A DNA stretch of 64,000 bases from CAYPTB01 sp964413535 (lineage in GTDB: Bacteria; Planctomycetota; UBA1135; GCA-002686595). Location of the stretch: NCBI GenBank assembly GCA_964413535.1, contig CAYPTB010000005.1, positions 3,250-67,249 of the forward strand, given 5' to 3'. How positions within the stretch are numbered: position 1 is the stretch's first letter; every line of letters starts with the position of its first letter. Shown here in pieces: positions 25,656-33,690 of this stretch. The notes beneath the pieces were generated by a model. It saw nothing but the letters and a program-made list of their open reading frames with translations, had not been told where the DNA came from and did not search any database. The translations under genes were made by a program, and so were the position numbers.

Positions 25656-26813
25656 ATGGTTCAAATCAACTTCGCCCAGAAGCAGATCAACGCCAAGATC
25701 GTCTACTACGGACCCGGCATGTCGGGGAAGACCACCAACTTGGAGGTCATCCACCAGCGTGCTCCCGCGCCGAACCGCGGCGATCTGACGAGCATCAGCA
25801 CCGACGGTGATCGGACGCTGTTCTTCGACTACATGCCGCTCGATCTCGGCACGGTAGCGGGCATGCGGACCTGCTTCCAGGTCTACACCGTGCCCGGCCA
25901 GGTCTACTACAACTCGACGCGCAAGCTCGTCCTCCAAGGCGTCGACGGCGTGATCTTCATCGCCGACTCCTCGGAGAAGATGCGCGAGCAGAACATCGAG
26001 TCCCTCAAGAACCTCGAGGAGAACCTGGCGGAGTACGGGAAGAACATCGCGAACCTCCCGCTCGTCATCCAGTACAACAAGCGCGACCTCCCGAACGCGG
26101 TCTCGCTCGAGACGCTCGAGGCGGACCTCAACCACTACGGAGTTCCGTCGTTCGAAGCCGTGGCCAACACCGGCCAAGGCGTGTTCCCGACGCTCAAGGC
26201 GCTCGCCGCCGTCGTGCTCCGGAACCTCTCGAAGGAGCATTCGATCGGCGGCAGCCCGGTGCCTGCGCCGCCGCGACCGCAAGCCGCGACGCCCCCTTCG
26301 CTGCCCCCCCCGATGCCCATCGGCCACACGGCGCCTGCGGCGCCCGCGGCGCAACAAACCAGGGCTCCTGCCCCGCAGCAGCGCCCGAGCGCACCTCCGC
26401 ACGCGGCACCCATGCACGCTTCGGCCGGCGGTCCCATCTCCGTGCCCCTCTCGGAGACCAGGATGACTCCGCGCGGCGCCGCGATGCCCCCGGGAGCGGC
26501 GCCCCGCGCTCCGCTCCAGATGGACGTGAACACCGCGCCCTTCGCGGGTCACGCGGCGGCGGCGCAGCAACCGCTGCACGCGACGTCGCACGGACACGTC
26601 GCGACGGCACCCGCGATGCGGCCGAAAGCCCCGCAGGTGGTCGCGGGCTCGCCGAAGCCCGCGGCGGCTCCGCGCACGCGCCGTGTCACCCAGGCTCAGC
26701 CCGCGGAAGCTCCCACAGGGAAGCGCGGCGGGATGCTCTTCACGGGTGCGTTCATCGTCCTCGCCACGGCAGTCGGCGCGGCCCTCGCCAAGGCCATCCT
26801 CTCCGTCCTCTGA
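25656..26813 (+). CDS. MglA-type Ras-like GTPase with Pro/Ala-rich linker and C-terminal membrane anchor
   Basis: Residues 1-195 are a MglA-like GTPase, the family that sets polarity and motility in Myxococcus. The P-loop is YYGPGMSGKTT (18-27), the G3 motif is TVPGQ (78-82, with Thr where Ras has Asp, as in MglA), and the G4 motif is NKRD (141-144). Unlike MglA (195 residues), it continues with about 160 residues of Pro/Ala/Gln-rich linker and ends in a hydrophobic helix (about 358-385, GGMLFTGAFIVLATAVGAAL) that would make it tail-anchored in the inner membrane. The ATG at 25656 is preceded by AGGGA. The gene lies between two roadblock genes and is probably their GTPase partner. Confidence 0.9.
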   Translation: MVQINFAQKQINAKIVYYGPGMSGKTTNLEVIHQRAPAPNRGDLTSISTDGDRTLFFDYMPLDLGTVAGMRTCFQVYTVPGQVYYNSTRKLVLQGVDGVIFIADSSEKMREQNIESLKNLEENLAEYGKNIANLPLVIQYNKRDLPNAVSLETLEADLNHYGVPSFEAVANTGQGVFPTLKALAAVVLRNLSKEHSIGGSPVPAPPRPQAATPPSLPPPMPIGHTAPAAPAAQQTRAPAPQQRPSAPPHAAPMHASAGGPISVPLSETRMTPRGAAMPPGAAPRAPLQMDVNTAPFAGHAAAAQQPLHATSHGHVATAPAMRPKAPQVVAGSPKPAAAPRTRRVTQAQPAEAPTGKRGGMLFTGAFIVLATAVGAALAKAILSVL

Positions 26814-26825
26814 TCGGCAGACGCC

Positions 26826-27326
26826 ATGTCCTACGACCAACAGCTGCGAGCCGACCGCCTCGTCTTCTACGAGCGAGAGATCGAGGAGCTCAACTCCGAG
26901 CTCGACGCCTTTCTCGAGCTCTCCAAGGCGAAGAGCGCTCTGCTCATCGACCGCGAGGGACACCTCGTCACTCGTCGCGGCGAGCCCATCCGAACCTCGC
27001 TCGATTCCGTCTCCGCGCTCATCGCGGGATCGTTCGCGGCCACGCGCGAGATGGCGCGTCTCATGGGGGAGGACGAGTTCTCCGTCCTGCATCACCAGGG
27101 TGCGATCCACAGCATCCAGATCCAGGCCGTCGGTGTCCGAACCCTGCTCGTCGTGATCTTCGACGATCGGACCAACCTGGGGCTCGTTCGCTTCTACGCC
27201 CAGGAGGGAGTCCGCCGCGTGCGGGAGATCCTCGAGCGTGTGCGAACCGGCTCTCCGTCGCGCAGCGCGAACCTCGATCCCGGCTTTTCCGAGAGCGCCG
27301 AAGCCGCCCTCGAGAAACTCTTCTAG
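26826..27326 (+). CDS. MglB-like roadblock/LC7 protein
   Basis: The 166-residue product has the MglB layout: an N-terminal amphipathic helix (YEREIEELNSELDAFLELSK), then the strand SALLIDREGHLVTRRGE, a helix (ALIAGSFAATREMARLMG) with the Gly-Ser/Ala pattern, and strands IHSIQIQAVGVRTLLVVIF. MglB dimers are GTPase-activating proteins for MglA. It begins 12 bases after the GTPase stop. Together with 24072-25157 and 25154-25654 it gives the operon three roadblock domains for one GTPase. Confidence 0.85.
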   Translation: MSYDQQLRADRLVFYEREIEELNSELDAFLELSKAKSALLIDREGHLVTRRGEPIRTSLDSVSALIAGSFAATREMARLMGEDEFSVLHHQGAIHSIQIQAVGVRTLLVVIFDDRTNLGLVRFYAQEGVRRVREILERVRTGSPSRSANLDPGFSESAEAALEKLF

Positions 27327-27741
27327 GAACCGATCTCGATTCGAGGTCCGGAAGCCGAAGGGAAAGTCGGTCGACGTCGGGCTGGCGGGCTGCGAGTTCG
27401 TTCTGGGTGTCCTCGGTTCCCAACCCGCCTCGACCACCCGAGACGAAGTCGTCGGAATCGATCCGCGCCTCCTTGCACGCGCAGGCATGCGATCCGATGC
27501 ACGCGAATTCTTGGTGTGCGCCGACCGCGCGCATCGTTCGCGCAACCGGCTCCGAGTTATCCACCGACTTCGATGCTCGCGCGTCGCGTTCGTGGGGAAC
27601 GAACGACAAGACGAGCAACTTTTCCGAGAACGATGGAAAGGTGGAGGAAAAGTCCGCCGATCAAGGGGCTTGATGATGTCGTGGTGTCTGCGCGCAATCG
27701 CGCGCTAGTCCGGACTACACGTCCTCAAGGAGTATTCACTG
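27327..27741. other. Intergenic region before the basic nucleoid protein gene
   Basis: No gene is supported in 415 bases. It contains one DnaA-box-like sequence (TTATCCACC, 27557-27565, one base from the E. coli consensus), stretches with more A/T than the surroundings around 27600-27675, and a strong SD directly before the next gene. A single box without dnaA or dnaN nearby is not an origin. Confidence 0.45.
27727..27732 (+). promoter_or_regulatory. Strong Shine-Dalgarno sequence (AAGGAG) for the basic peptide gene
   Basis: AAGGAG lies 9 bases before the ATG at 27742. Most genes here have weak or no SD, so this site suggests high translation, as expected for an abundant nucleoid protein. 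Confidence 0.8.
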
Positions 27742-27942
27742 ATGGCGAAACGCAGGAAAAAGGCCGCGAAGCGGGCCTCCAAGAAGAAGACGACTCGCAA
27801 GGCCGGCAAGCGGAAGACCGCGCGCAAAGCAAAGCGCAAGTCCAAGCGGAAGGCTGGCAAGCGGAAGTCCAAGCGCACCGTGGCCGCGGCGGGTACCGCC
27901 AAGAAGGCCACCAAGCGGAAGACCGTCCGCAAGAAGCGCTGA
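27742..27942 (+). CDS. Small Lys/Arg-rich histone H1-like nucleoid protein
   Basis: The product has 66 residues, of which 37 are Lys or Arg, arranged as irregular repeats around KRK and RKAGK. There is no hydrophobic core. Such tails bind DNA non-specifically, like the C-terminal tail of eukaryotic H1 and Hc1/Hc2-type bacterial proteins. A perfect AAGGAG SD precedes the ATG, and HU follows 19 bases after its stop, so both nucleoid proteins are probably co-expressed. A ribosomal-protein-like identity was considered but no ribosomal family fits. Confidence 0.8.
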   Translation: MAKRRKKAAKRASKKKTTRKAGKRKTARKAKRKSKRKAGKRKSKRTVAAAGTAKKATKRKTVRKKR

Positions 27943-27961
27943 ACCCTGTCGAGCCTAGACC

Positions 27962-28231
27962 GTGAACAAGAGCGAACTGGTCGATCACGTCGCCAATGAG
28001 TTGGTGACATCCCGTCTTCAGGCCGCGCGCGCCCTGGATGCCGTCCTGGGCGGCATCCTCAAGGGTCTGCGCGAGGAGAAGACGGTCACGATCACCGGAT
28101 TCGGGACGTTCGAGGTGCGCTTCCGCAAGGAGCGCGTCGGGCGCAACCCCCACACCGGCGAATCGATTCGAATCGCTGAGGGGAGTCGCGTCGGCTTTCG
28201 TGTCGGCAAGACCCTGAAGCAACTGGTCTAG
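27962..28231 (+). CDS. HU-family DNA-binding protein
   Basis: The 89-residue product starts with GTG and matches HU in full: MNKSELVDHVANELVTSRLQ dimer helices, the saddle strand VTITGFGTFEVRFRKERVG, and the DNA-gripping arm GRNPHTGESIRIAEGS, ending in VGKTLKQLV. HU bends and compacts DNA and helps replication and transcription. No SD is evident. A terminator hairpin follows. Confidence 0.95.
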   Translation: MNKSELVDHVANELVTSRLQAARALDAVLGGILKGLREEKTVTITGFGTFEVRFRKERVGRNPHTGESIRIAEGSRVGFRVGKTLKQLV

Positions 28232-28252
28232 GCTTCGACGAGACGAGTGATC

Positions 28253-28292
28253 AGGCCGGTCCCCCCGTTCGCGGCGGGGCCGGCCTTTCTTT
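28253..28292. terminator. Intrinsic terminator between HU and metG
   Basis: AGGCCGG (28253-28259) pairs with CCGGCCT (28280-28286). The inner CCCC can also pair with GGGG (28276-28279). The T-rich tail TTTCTTTG follows on the plus strand. It is the clearest Rho-independent terminator in the window and would serve HU. metG converges on it. Confidence 0.85.
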
Positions 28293-28391
28293 GTTTCCCC
28301 TCCCGGTTGCGCCGCCTCCAACGGGGCGCGCGCGGAGGAAGGGGAGGCGCGGTTCGGCCGGCCGGTTGACGAACCCGGCTCGGACGGCGAA

Positions 28392-30098
28392 TCAGCGGGC
28401 GCGCCGGTGCAGAGCGTCGAGTTCGGCCGCCACGAGCGCATCGTCCAGCTTCGGGAACAGGGCCGCCACCTCGCCCAGGCGTCGGCCGGCGCGATCGGCC
28501 CGGAAGCTTTCCGGCCCGGCAAGCCCCGGCCAGCCCGCGTCCGCCACGCGTCCGCCGAAGCCCAGCATGGTCCACAGGGCCTGGGCTTTCACGGGCATGA
28601 AGGGCGTCATCCAGCGCGCGATCCACGCGAGCCATTCGGCGGCGATCGCGAGCGCCGCCCCCGCCTGCGCGGGATCCGTTTTGTGGAGGCTCCAGGGCTC
28701 GACCCTGTCCACGAAGACGTTGGCGACCGCCGCATTGGCGATCAGTTGCTCGGCGGCACGCCGGAAGCGGAACTCCCGCACGTGCACTCCCGGATCGCCG
28801 TGTTCCCCGCACTCCTGGAGCAGCACCCGCTCGTACTCGCTCGCCCACGGTTCGCCGGCGGGGGGGATCGAGCCGTCGTAGCGCTTGTCCAGGAAGCGCA
28901 GGACGCGCGTCGCCAGGTTGCCGATCGTGTCCGCGAGCGACTTGTTCACGACGCGCTGGAAGTCCTCCCAACGCCACTCGCTGTCGGCCGTCTCGGGCAT
29001 GCTCGAGACCAGGTAGAAGCGCGTCGCTTCGCTGTCGAAGCGCTCGAAGAACTCGTCGGGCGGGAGGGTCCACTCCTCCGACGTGGAGAACTTGCGCCCC
29101 TGCAGGTTGTAGAACTCGTTCGCGGGCACGTGCCAGGGGAGCGCGTAGCCCTGCTTCACGCCCCACAGCATCCCCGGGAACAGCATGCAGTGGAACGGGA
29201 TGTTGTCCTTGCCGATGAAGTGGACGAGCCGGGTGTCGTCACCCTTCCACCACTCCGTCCAGAGATCCGGGGTGCCGCGCTCGGCCGCCCACTGCGAGGT
29301 GAACGACACGTACCCGATCGGCGCGTCGAACCAGACGTAGAGCACCTTGCCCGAGTCCAGGCCGGCGATCTCCTCGGGTACCGGGATACCCCAATCGAGG
29401 TCGCGCGTGATCGCGCGCAGGGGAACGTCGGCGAGCATGTTCTGGAGGAACGCGCCGACGTTCGGCTTCCAGGGATGCTCCGCGATCCAGCCGCCGATGA
29501 ACTCGTCGCGCAGGCGCGGCATGTCGAGGTACCAGTGGCGCGTCGCGCGGCGCTCGGGCGTCGTTCCGCACACCTTGCAGACCGGGCTCGTGAGCGTGAG
29601 CGGGTCGAGCCAGGATCCGCAGGAGGGGCATTCGTCTCCACGCGCGCCGGCGTGTCCGCACTTCGGGCACGTCCCCAGCACGTAACGGTCGGCGAGGAAG
29701 CGTCGATCCTGCGGGCAGTAGAGCTGCTCCGTCTCCTTCTCGAGCAGGTAGCCGCCCGCGTGCAGGCGACGAAAGAAGTCCCGGGAGAGGTCGGCGTGCT
29801 GCGGGCAGATGCTCGTGCCCGACCACACGTCGAAGTGGATGCCGAGTCGGTCGAAGGTGCCCTTGATCTCGGCGCGCCAACGTGCGACGTACTCCGCGTA
29901 GGGTTCTCCCAGACGCTCCGCGCCGATCGTGATCGCGACGCCGTGCTCGTCGGTGCCGCACACGAAGAGGCACTCCTCGCCCTGCATGCGCAGCGTGCGC
30001 ACGTACACGTCGGCGGGGAGGTAGGCGCCGACCACGTGTCCGAAGTGGATCGGTCCGTTGGCGTAGGGCAGCGCGCTCGTGACGAGATAGCGGGTCAA
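28392..30098 (-). CDS. metG: Methionyl-tRNA synthetase
   Basis: MetRS attaches Met to tRNA-Met. The 568-residue product has the HIGH-like motif PYANGPIHFGHVVGAY, four-Cys zinc knuckles (CPKCGHAGARGDECPSCG and CKVCG) and the signature loop GRKFSTSEEW. The KMSKS motif is therefore KFSTS, with Thr for the second Lys. The C-terminal tRNA-binding (EMAP-like) domain is absent, as in shorter MetRS forms. It ends 100 bases from the HU terminator. The gene next to it on the same strand codes for an unrelated membrane protein. Identification is secure. Confidence 0.96.
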   Translation of the reverse strand: MTRYLVTSALPYANGPIHFGHVVGAYLPADVYVRTLRMQGEECLFVCGTDEHGVAITIGAERLGEPYAEYVARWRAEIKGTFDRLGIHFDVWSGTSICPQHADLSRDFFRRLHAGGYLLEKETEQLYCPQDRRFLADRYVLGTCPKCGHAGARGDECPSCGSWLDPLTLTSPVCKVCGTTPERRATRHWYLDMPRLRDEFIGGWIAEHPWKPNVGAFLQNMLADVPLRAITRDLDWGIPVPEEIAGLDSGKVLYVWFDAPIGYVSFTSQWAAERGTPDLWTEWWKGDDTRLVHFIGKDNIPFHCMLFPGMLWGVKQGYALPWHVPANEFYNLQGRKFSTSEEWTLPPDEFFERFDSEATRFYLVSSMPETADSEWRWEDFQRVVNKSLADTIGNLATRVLRFLDKRYDGSIPPAGEPWASEYERVLLQECGEHGDPGVHVREFRFRRAAEQLIANAAVANVFVDRVEPWSLHKTDPAQAGAALAIAAEWLAWIARWMTPFMPVKAQALWTMLGFGGRVADAGWPGLAGPESFRADRAGRRLGEVAALFPKLDDALVAAELDALHRRAR

Positions 30099-30103
30099 GT
30101 TGT

Positions 30104-31294
30104 CTACCGGGAAGGCGTCGCGGGCGGAATCCTAAGGTCTTCTCCCCGGCGCGTCGCGTTCCGCATCTCGCTCTTGTCCAGTCGACACAGGAGCCACAGA
30201 CCGCCGATCGAAGCGGACGGAACCATGAGCAGCGGGCCGAGCACGGGGATGGACAGCAAGAGACCCGAGACCGTGCCGAAGGCCGTGAAGGCAGCGAGGT
30301 TCTGCTTCACGAAGCCGAGGCGCTGACGGGCGCTCCAGTCCCGGCGTTCGCAGGGGATGTCGAGCAGCGAGACGGCGGTCGCGAAGCCGCAGATCATCGC
30401 GAACGCGACGTAGCCGACGGGGAACGGCAGGAAGTAGACGGGCCACGTCACCGAGAGGATGAGGCCGGTCAAGAGCGAGGCCTTGATGCTCACGAACACC
30501 GCGCGTCCCTCGATCTTCGCGATCCACGCGAGCCACTTCGGGTAACGAGGATCGACGAGACCACCCATCAGGAAGGCAGCGGGAGCGCAGGCGAGCGCGA
30601 TCCACAACGGTAGCTCGGTGGCCAGACTCGCGAGGATCACGGCGCAAGCGACCAGCGTCGCTACCAGGCTGATCCGGAAGCAGCGCTCCGGTGGGATGTC
30701 GGTGGGTCGCTCGAGCGAGCTGCGCGGATCGCGTCCGAACCACTTGCTCTCGAGCCGGCCCTGGATCTCGTCCAGGAAGGGCCCGGCGAAGGCTTCGTAG
30801 GCGATGGAGAACACGTACCAGGCGACGAGGAAGCTCGAGAAGACGTAGAGCAAGAAGCCCGCGGTGCGGTCCGTCGCGAGCCCGTAGGCGAAGCTCAAGA
30901 CGACCTGCGCCTTCACGACGATCCACGTCACGGCTCCCGCCAACCACTGCCAGCGCTCCGCGACCCACGCGAGCCACTCCCAGTCCGGCGCCCCGAGTTC
31001 GAGATCGTCCGGCAGCGCGTTCCCCGTCACGTCCTCCAGGAGCCGCCACCCCCAGGTGAGCACGAGGACGAGCGCGGTGGTCGTCAGGACGAGGGGAGGG
31101 AGGAGCCAGCGCTTGATCCCGCGCGTCCGGAGCAGGAAGAGGAGCCCGCGCGGGACCGCGGTCGAGCCCGCCCACAGCCCGGGCAGAGTTCCCGCCGACC
31201 GTTCGCGGAGCGAGCCCTCGCGCGGAGCCTCTCCGCAGTGCGGACAGAGCGATCCGGGCGCGTCGTAGCCGCAGACTGCACAGGGAACGACCAT
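30104..31294 (-). CDS. EI24/CysZ-like membrane protein with N-terminal zinc ribbon
   Basis: I choose the ATG at 31294 because it starts the zinc-ribbon pair CAVCGYDAPGSLCPHC. Codons upstream are Arg/Gly-rich. The 396-residue product then has about six hydrophobic helices in the pattern of EI24-domain proteins (LPPLVLTTTALVLVLTWGW; AYEAFAGPFLDEIQGRLESK). CysZ is a sulfate uptake protein of that fold, but the extra zinc ribbon argues for a regulatory or scaffolding role. It is divergent from the gene starting at 31429. Substrate unknown. Confidence 0.7.
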   Translation of the reverse strand: MVVPCAVCGYDAPGSLCPHCGEAPREGSLRERSAGTLPGLWAGSTAVPRGLLFLLRTRGIKRWLLPPLVLTTTALVLVLTWGWRLLEDVTGNALPDDLELGAPDWEWLAWVAERWQWLAGAVTWIVVKAQVVLSFAYGLATDRTAGFLLYVFSSFLVAWYVFSIAYEAFAGPFLDEIQGRLESKWFGRDPRSSLERPTDIPPERCFRISLVATLVACAVILASLATELPLWIALACAPAAFLMGGLVDPRYPKWLAWIAKIEGRAVFVSIKASLLTGLILSVTWPVYFLPFPVGYVAFAMICGFATAVSLLDIPCERRDWSARQRLGFVKQNLAAFTAFGTVSGLLLSIPVLGPLLMVPSASIGGLWLLCRLDKSEMRNATRRGEDLRIPPATPSR

Positions 31295-31428
31295 TGGACC
31301 GCGGGCTCCGGCGACGACGACTGTACGATGCGCGTTTCGGGCCGCGCGGCCCGTTCTACTCCCATCCCATCCGGCGGACCACCGCCGACCTCCCGCGGCG
31401 TTCGCGCCGCCCATCTTTCGGCAACGCG

Positions 31429-32598
31429 ATGGAAGCCTTTCGCCCGCTGGATTACCTGGACGTCGAGAGCGAGCTCGGCGAGGACGAGCGCATGGTGCGC
31501 GACGCCGTGCGGACCTGGGTGAGCGAGCGCTACGTCCCGCTCGTCTGGGAGCACTTCGAGGCCGGCACGTTCCCGACCGAGGTGCAACCCGAGCTCGGCG
31601 AGCTGGGCGTCTTCGGTCCGACGATCCCCGAGGAGTACGGTGGCGCGGGCCTGAACAGCGTCGCCTACGGCTTGATCTGCCAGGAGCTCGAGCGCGGCGA
31701 CTCCGGCCTGCGCTCGTTCGTCTCCGTGCAGGGCTCGCTCGTCATGTACCCGATCTTCGCCATGGGGAGCGAGGAACAGAAGCGCGAGTGGTTGCCCGCG
31801 CTTGCCTCGGGCGAAGCCATCGGGTGCTTCGGCCTGACGGAGCCCGACTTCGGCTCGAATCCGGGCGGCATGCTGACCACGGCCCGGCGCGACGGGAGCG
31901 ATTGGATCCTGAACGGCCGCAAGATGTGGATCACGAACGGCACCTGCTCGCAGGTCGCGGTCGTGTGGGCGCGGACCGACAAGGGCATCCGCGGCTTCCT
32001 CGTCCGCGAGGGCGCCAAGGGCTTCAGCGCGCCCGAGCAGAAGCACAAGTGGAGCTTGCGCGCGTCGATCACCTCCGAGCTCGTGCTCGAGGACGTGCGC
32101 GTGCCGGAGAGCGACCGGCTGCCCCTCGCCGAAGGGCTCAAGGGACCGCTCGCGTGTCTGACGCAAGCGCGCTACGGCATCGCGTGGGGGGCGCTGGGCG
32201 CGGCGATGTCGTGCTTCGACGAAGCGTTGCAGTACGCGGGCGAGCGCATCGTGTTCGACAAGCCGCTGGCCGCGTTCCAATTGGCGCAGAAGAAGTTCGC
32301 GGACATGGCGACGGAGATCACGCTCGGGCAGCTCGCAGCGCTGCGGCTCGGCCGGCTCAAGGACGCGGGCAAGATGACCCCCGCCCAGGTCTCGATGTGC
32401 AAGCGCAACAACGTGCACAAGTCGCTCGAGATCGCGCGCGTCTGCCGCGACATGCTGGGCGCGAACGGCATCAGCCTCGAGTACCAGACCGGTCGCCACT
32501 TGTGCAATCTCGAGTCGGTCTACACCTACGAGGGCACGCACGACATCCACACGCTCGCGATCGGAGAGTCGCTGACGGGCATCCCCGCCTACCGGTGA
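31429..32598 (+). CDS. gcdH: Acyl-CoA dehydrogenase, probably glutaryl-CoA dehydrogenase
   Basis: This FAD enzyme oxidises and decarboxylates glutaryl-CoA to crotonyl-CoA in lysine and tryptophan breakdown. The 389-residue product has the family core, including GCFGLTEPDFGSNPGGMLTT and WITNGTCSQVAVVWART. The segment KWSLRASITSELVLEDVRVP is GcdH-like, and the catalytic Glu lies in VYTYEGTHDIHTLAIG. I start at the ATG at 31429 (MEAFRPLDYL). The upstream open codons have no similarity. No other lysine-degradation gene is adjacent, so substrate specificity is inferred from sequence alone. Confidence 0.88.
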   Translation: MEAFRPLDYLDVESELGEDERMVRDAVRTWVSERYVPLVWEHFEAGTFPTEVQPELGELGVFGPTIPEEYGGAGLNSVAYGLICQELERGDSGLRSFVSVQGSLVMYPIFAMGSEEQKREWLPALASGEAIGCFGLTEPDFGSNPGGMLTTARRDGSDWILNGRKMWITNGTCSQVAVVWARTDKGIRGFLVREGAKGFSAPEQKHKWSLRASITSELVLEDVRVPESDRLPLAEGLKGPLACLTQARYGIAWGALGAAMSCFDEALQYAGERIVFDKPLAAFQLAQKKFADMATEITLGQLAALRLGRLKDAGKMTPAQVSMCKRNNVHKSLEIARVCRDMLGANGISLEYQTGRHLCNLESVYTYEGTHDIHTLAIGESLTGIPAYR

Positions 32599-33623
32599 GA
32601 GGAGGGGACCCCGACGGCGGGGACGCTGCTCTCCCGGCCTCTCCCGCCGTTTCGCCGAAGCGTTGCGGCGGCTGGATCCTGCTCCACGCCGCGTTCGTCG
32701 TGCTGATCGCCTTGCTGGTGCGGCTTCCCTCAGGACCGCCGTGGCCCTTGACCGCGCCGGCGAACCTGCTCCACGTGCTCGCGCTGCCGGCGCCGGCGCT
32801 GTTCCTCGCGTGCCTCGTGCGGCGGCGCCCGATCGCAGCGGCTGCCCAGTTGCTCGCCCTCGTCGTCGCCGTCGGTTCGTTCTGGCCCCGCGGAACGGAG
32901 CTCGCGCAGCAGCTTCACGCGGACGTCGACTTGCGGGTGACGACCTTCAACCTCGGTGTCGGTCTCGCGCAGGCGCACGACGTGGCGGCGTTCCTGGCAG
33001 CGCACGATCCGGACGTCGTCGTGCTCCTCGAGCTCACGCGCGGCGTCGCGGCCGGGCTGTCCGAAGAGGTGCGCGCGAGCCATCCTCACCAAGCCTTGTA
33101 TCCGGGCGGGATCGACGGGAAGGGCGTGCTGTCGAAGCACCCGATCCTGTCGGAAGAGCGTTTCACCCTGGAGCAAGGCCGCTCCTACCTGCGCTGCCAG
33201 CTCGTCGCCGACGGACGCGAGGTCGAGCTCGTCGCCGTTCACTCCGCACCGTCGATTGGGTTCCTGGGGCGCGCTTGCGCCGCCGGAAGGGACCTCGAGA
33301 CGCTCGCGAGCTCCTTGGATCCCCGGCTCGCTCGTCTCCTCGTCGGCGACTTCAACACGACGGATCGCAGTGGGACCTGTGCCCGTTTGCGCTCGCTCGG
33401 ACTCGAAGACGCATGGCGCGTCGGCGCGAGTCCGGGCTTCACCTTCCCCGTGTTCGGACGCTATTTCGGGCTGCCCATCGGTCGCTTCCTGCGCATCGAC
33501 CAGGTGTGGCACGGGGCGGGGCTCGTCCCCTTGCGCGCTGTCTCGGGCCCCGACCTCGGATCGGACCACCTGCCCGTGAGCGTGGACTTCAGCTTCGCCG
33601 CGGGATCGACGGACGCGCGTTGA
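32595..33623 (+). CDS. Membrane endonuclease/exonuclease/phosphatase-fold protein
   Basis: The GTG at 32595 overlaps the stop of the previous gene (GTGA). The 342-residue product has three N-terminal membrane helices (residues about 20-95) and a DNase I-like hydrolase domain. The catalytic pieces are VTTFNLGVGLAQAHD (Asn), VVLLELTRG (metal-binding Glu), LVGDFNTTDRSGT and GSDHLPVSVDF (Asp-His). Related proteins cleave nucleic acids, inositol phosphates or sphingolipids. The membrane tether suggests a phospholipid or extracytoplasmic substrate. The overlap with gcdH implies translational coupling, with no clear metabolic link. Confidence 0.8.
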   Translation: MRGGDPDGGDAALPASPAVSPKRCGGWILLHAAFVVLIALLVRLPSGPPWPLTAPANLLHVLALPAPALFLACLVRRRPIAAAAQLLALVVAVGSFWPRGTELAQQLHADVDLRVTTFNLGVGLAQAHDVAAFLAAHDPDVVVLLELTRGVAAGLSEEVRASHPHQALYPGGIDGKGVLSKHPILSEERFTLEQGRSYLRCQLVADGREVELVAVHSAPSIGFLGRACAAGRDLETLASSLDPRLARLLVGDFNTTDRSGTCARLRSLGLEDAWRVGASPGFTFPVFGRYFGLPIGRFLRIDQVWHGAGLVPLRAVSGPDLGSDHLPVSVDFSFAAGSTDAR

Positions 33624-33690
33624 CGGACGCCGTCGGCTCGGCTGTCCCAGTTTCCGAGCTCGAAGCGCGCGGTTCGAAGGGGCGCGCGCC

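Noticed and set aside
27557..27565. DnaA-box-like TTATCCACC as a replication origin
   Set aside because: Only one box is seen and no dnaA, dnaN, gyrB or AT-rich unwinding region is near. Kept only as a note.
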